This document shows, piece after piece, positions 42,733 through 42,782 of a stretch of DNA of 42,782 nucleotides. The position numbers and the translations under genes were made by a program. Every line of letters begins with the position of its first letter. Position 1 is the stretch's first letter. The DNA lies in NCBI GenBank assembly GCA_038230415.1, contig JBBRNH010000039.1, positions 1-42,782 of the forward strand, given 5' to 3'. Below the pieces are notes generated by a model. That model was not told where the DNA came from. It saw only the letters and a list, made by a program, of their open reading frames with translations, and made no database searches. Source of the stretch: JBBRNH01 sp038230415 (GTDB taxonomy: Bacteria > Bacteroidota > Bacteroidia > Cytophagales > Spirosomataceae).

Positions 42733-42782
42733 AAAAGCCTTTGGCTTTTGCTCCCGTAGGTTAGCCCCCTCCTGTTTTAGGA
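42711..42782. terminator. 22-bp perfect palindrome with internal terminator hairpin at the window end
   Basis: Bases 42711-42732 pair perfectly with 42761-42782, reaching the end of the window and perhaps beyond. Inside, AAAAGCC (42733-42739) pairs with GGCTTTT (42743-42749). One arm includes the stop codon of the glycosyltransferase gene. Confidence 0.75.

Overview
The window looks like a chromosomal segment of a GC-rich Bacteroidota bacterium of the order Cytophagales, probably near Spirosoma, Fibrella or Rudanella. The evidence is the gene content (SufB, MtaB, LepA, a THUMP-like methyltransferase, a ThuA/dehydrogenase fusion), promoters of the Bacteroidota type (TTTG, about 20 bases, TAnnTTTG), weak Shine-Dalgarno sequences, and intergenic repeats with a 7-base period. 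The genus is inference.

Layout. 1-3525: 3' part of a large ThuA/beta-propeller/CARDB/cupredoxin fusion. 3589-5827 (minus): a sensor-less histidine kinase, a histone H1-like Lys/Ala protein and a SpoU-type RNA methyltransferase. 5958-8919 (plus): a 58-residue secreted peptide not previously listed because of its size, thyA, and a PolX-like protein with a damaged polymerase site. 9065-19269 (minus): a tightly packed run of acyl-ACP desaturase, carotenoid-oxygenase-family protein, a 1676-residue pseudokinase/ATPase/GAF/adenylate cyclase, a THUMP-like methyltransferase and a secreted coiled-coil protein. 19382-20155 (plus): plsC. 20465-21475 (minus): an AT-rich membrane protein with lysozyme/SLT-like motifs, probably acquired. 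21610-23732 (minus): sufB and an Lrp/AsnC regulator. 23909-24050 (plus): a tRNA-like RNA with a very long variable region. 24224-28928 (plus): dnaX with an A10 slippery run, tyrA, lepA. 28941-29844: a broken Rpn-type nuclease gene followed by a second copy of the lepA 3' end. 29895-32395 (minus): an endonuclease/phosphatase-fold protein, a rhamnose-mutarotase-like protein and mtaB. 32669-33213: a deleted IS remnant. 33294-42732: a surface polysaccharide cluster (receiver-like regulator, sugar-phosphate transferase, five other glycosyltransferases, an O-antigen ligase/polymerase-like protein) with a fucosyltransferase on the opposite strand.

The most unusual items are: (1) the 142-base tRNA-like RNA behind a perfect Bacteroidota promoter; (2) the 75-base duplication of the lepA end around an Rpn nuclease gene, whose three differences are all silent; (3) the desaturase/carotenoid oxygenase/cyclase operon, whose cyclase protein has seven perfect 15-base repeats in a degenerate kinase domain; (4) the AT-rich membrane protein with an SLT-like active-site pattern; (5) intergenic hairpins built on locus-specific heptamers, which often supply the stop codons of the flanking genes. 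All functional statements are from reading motifs; no database search was possible.
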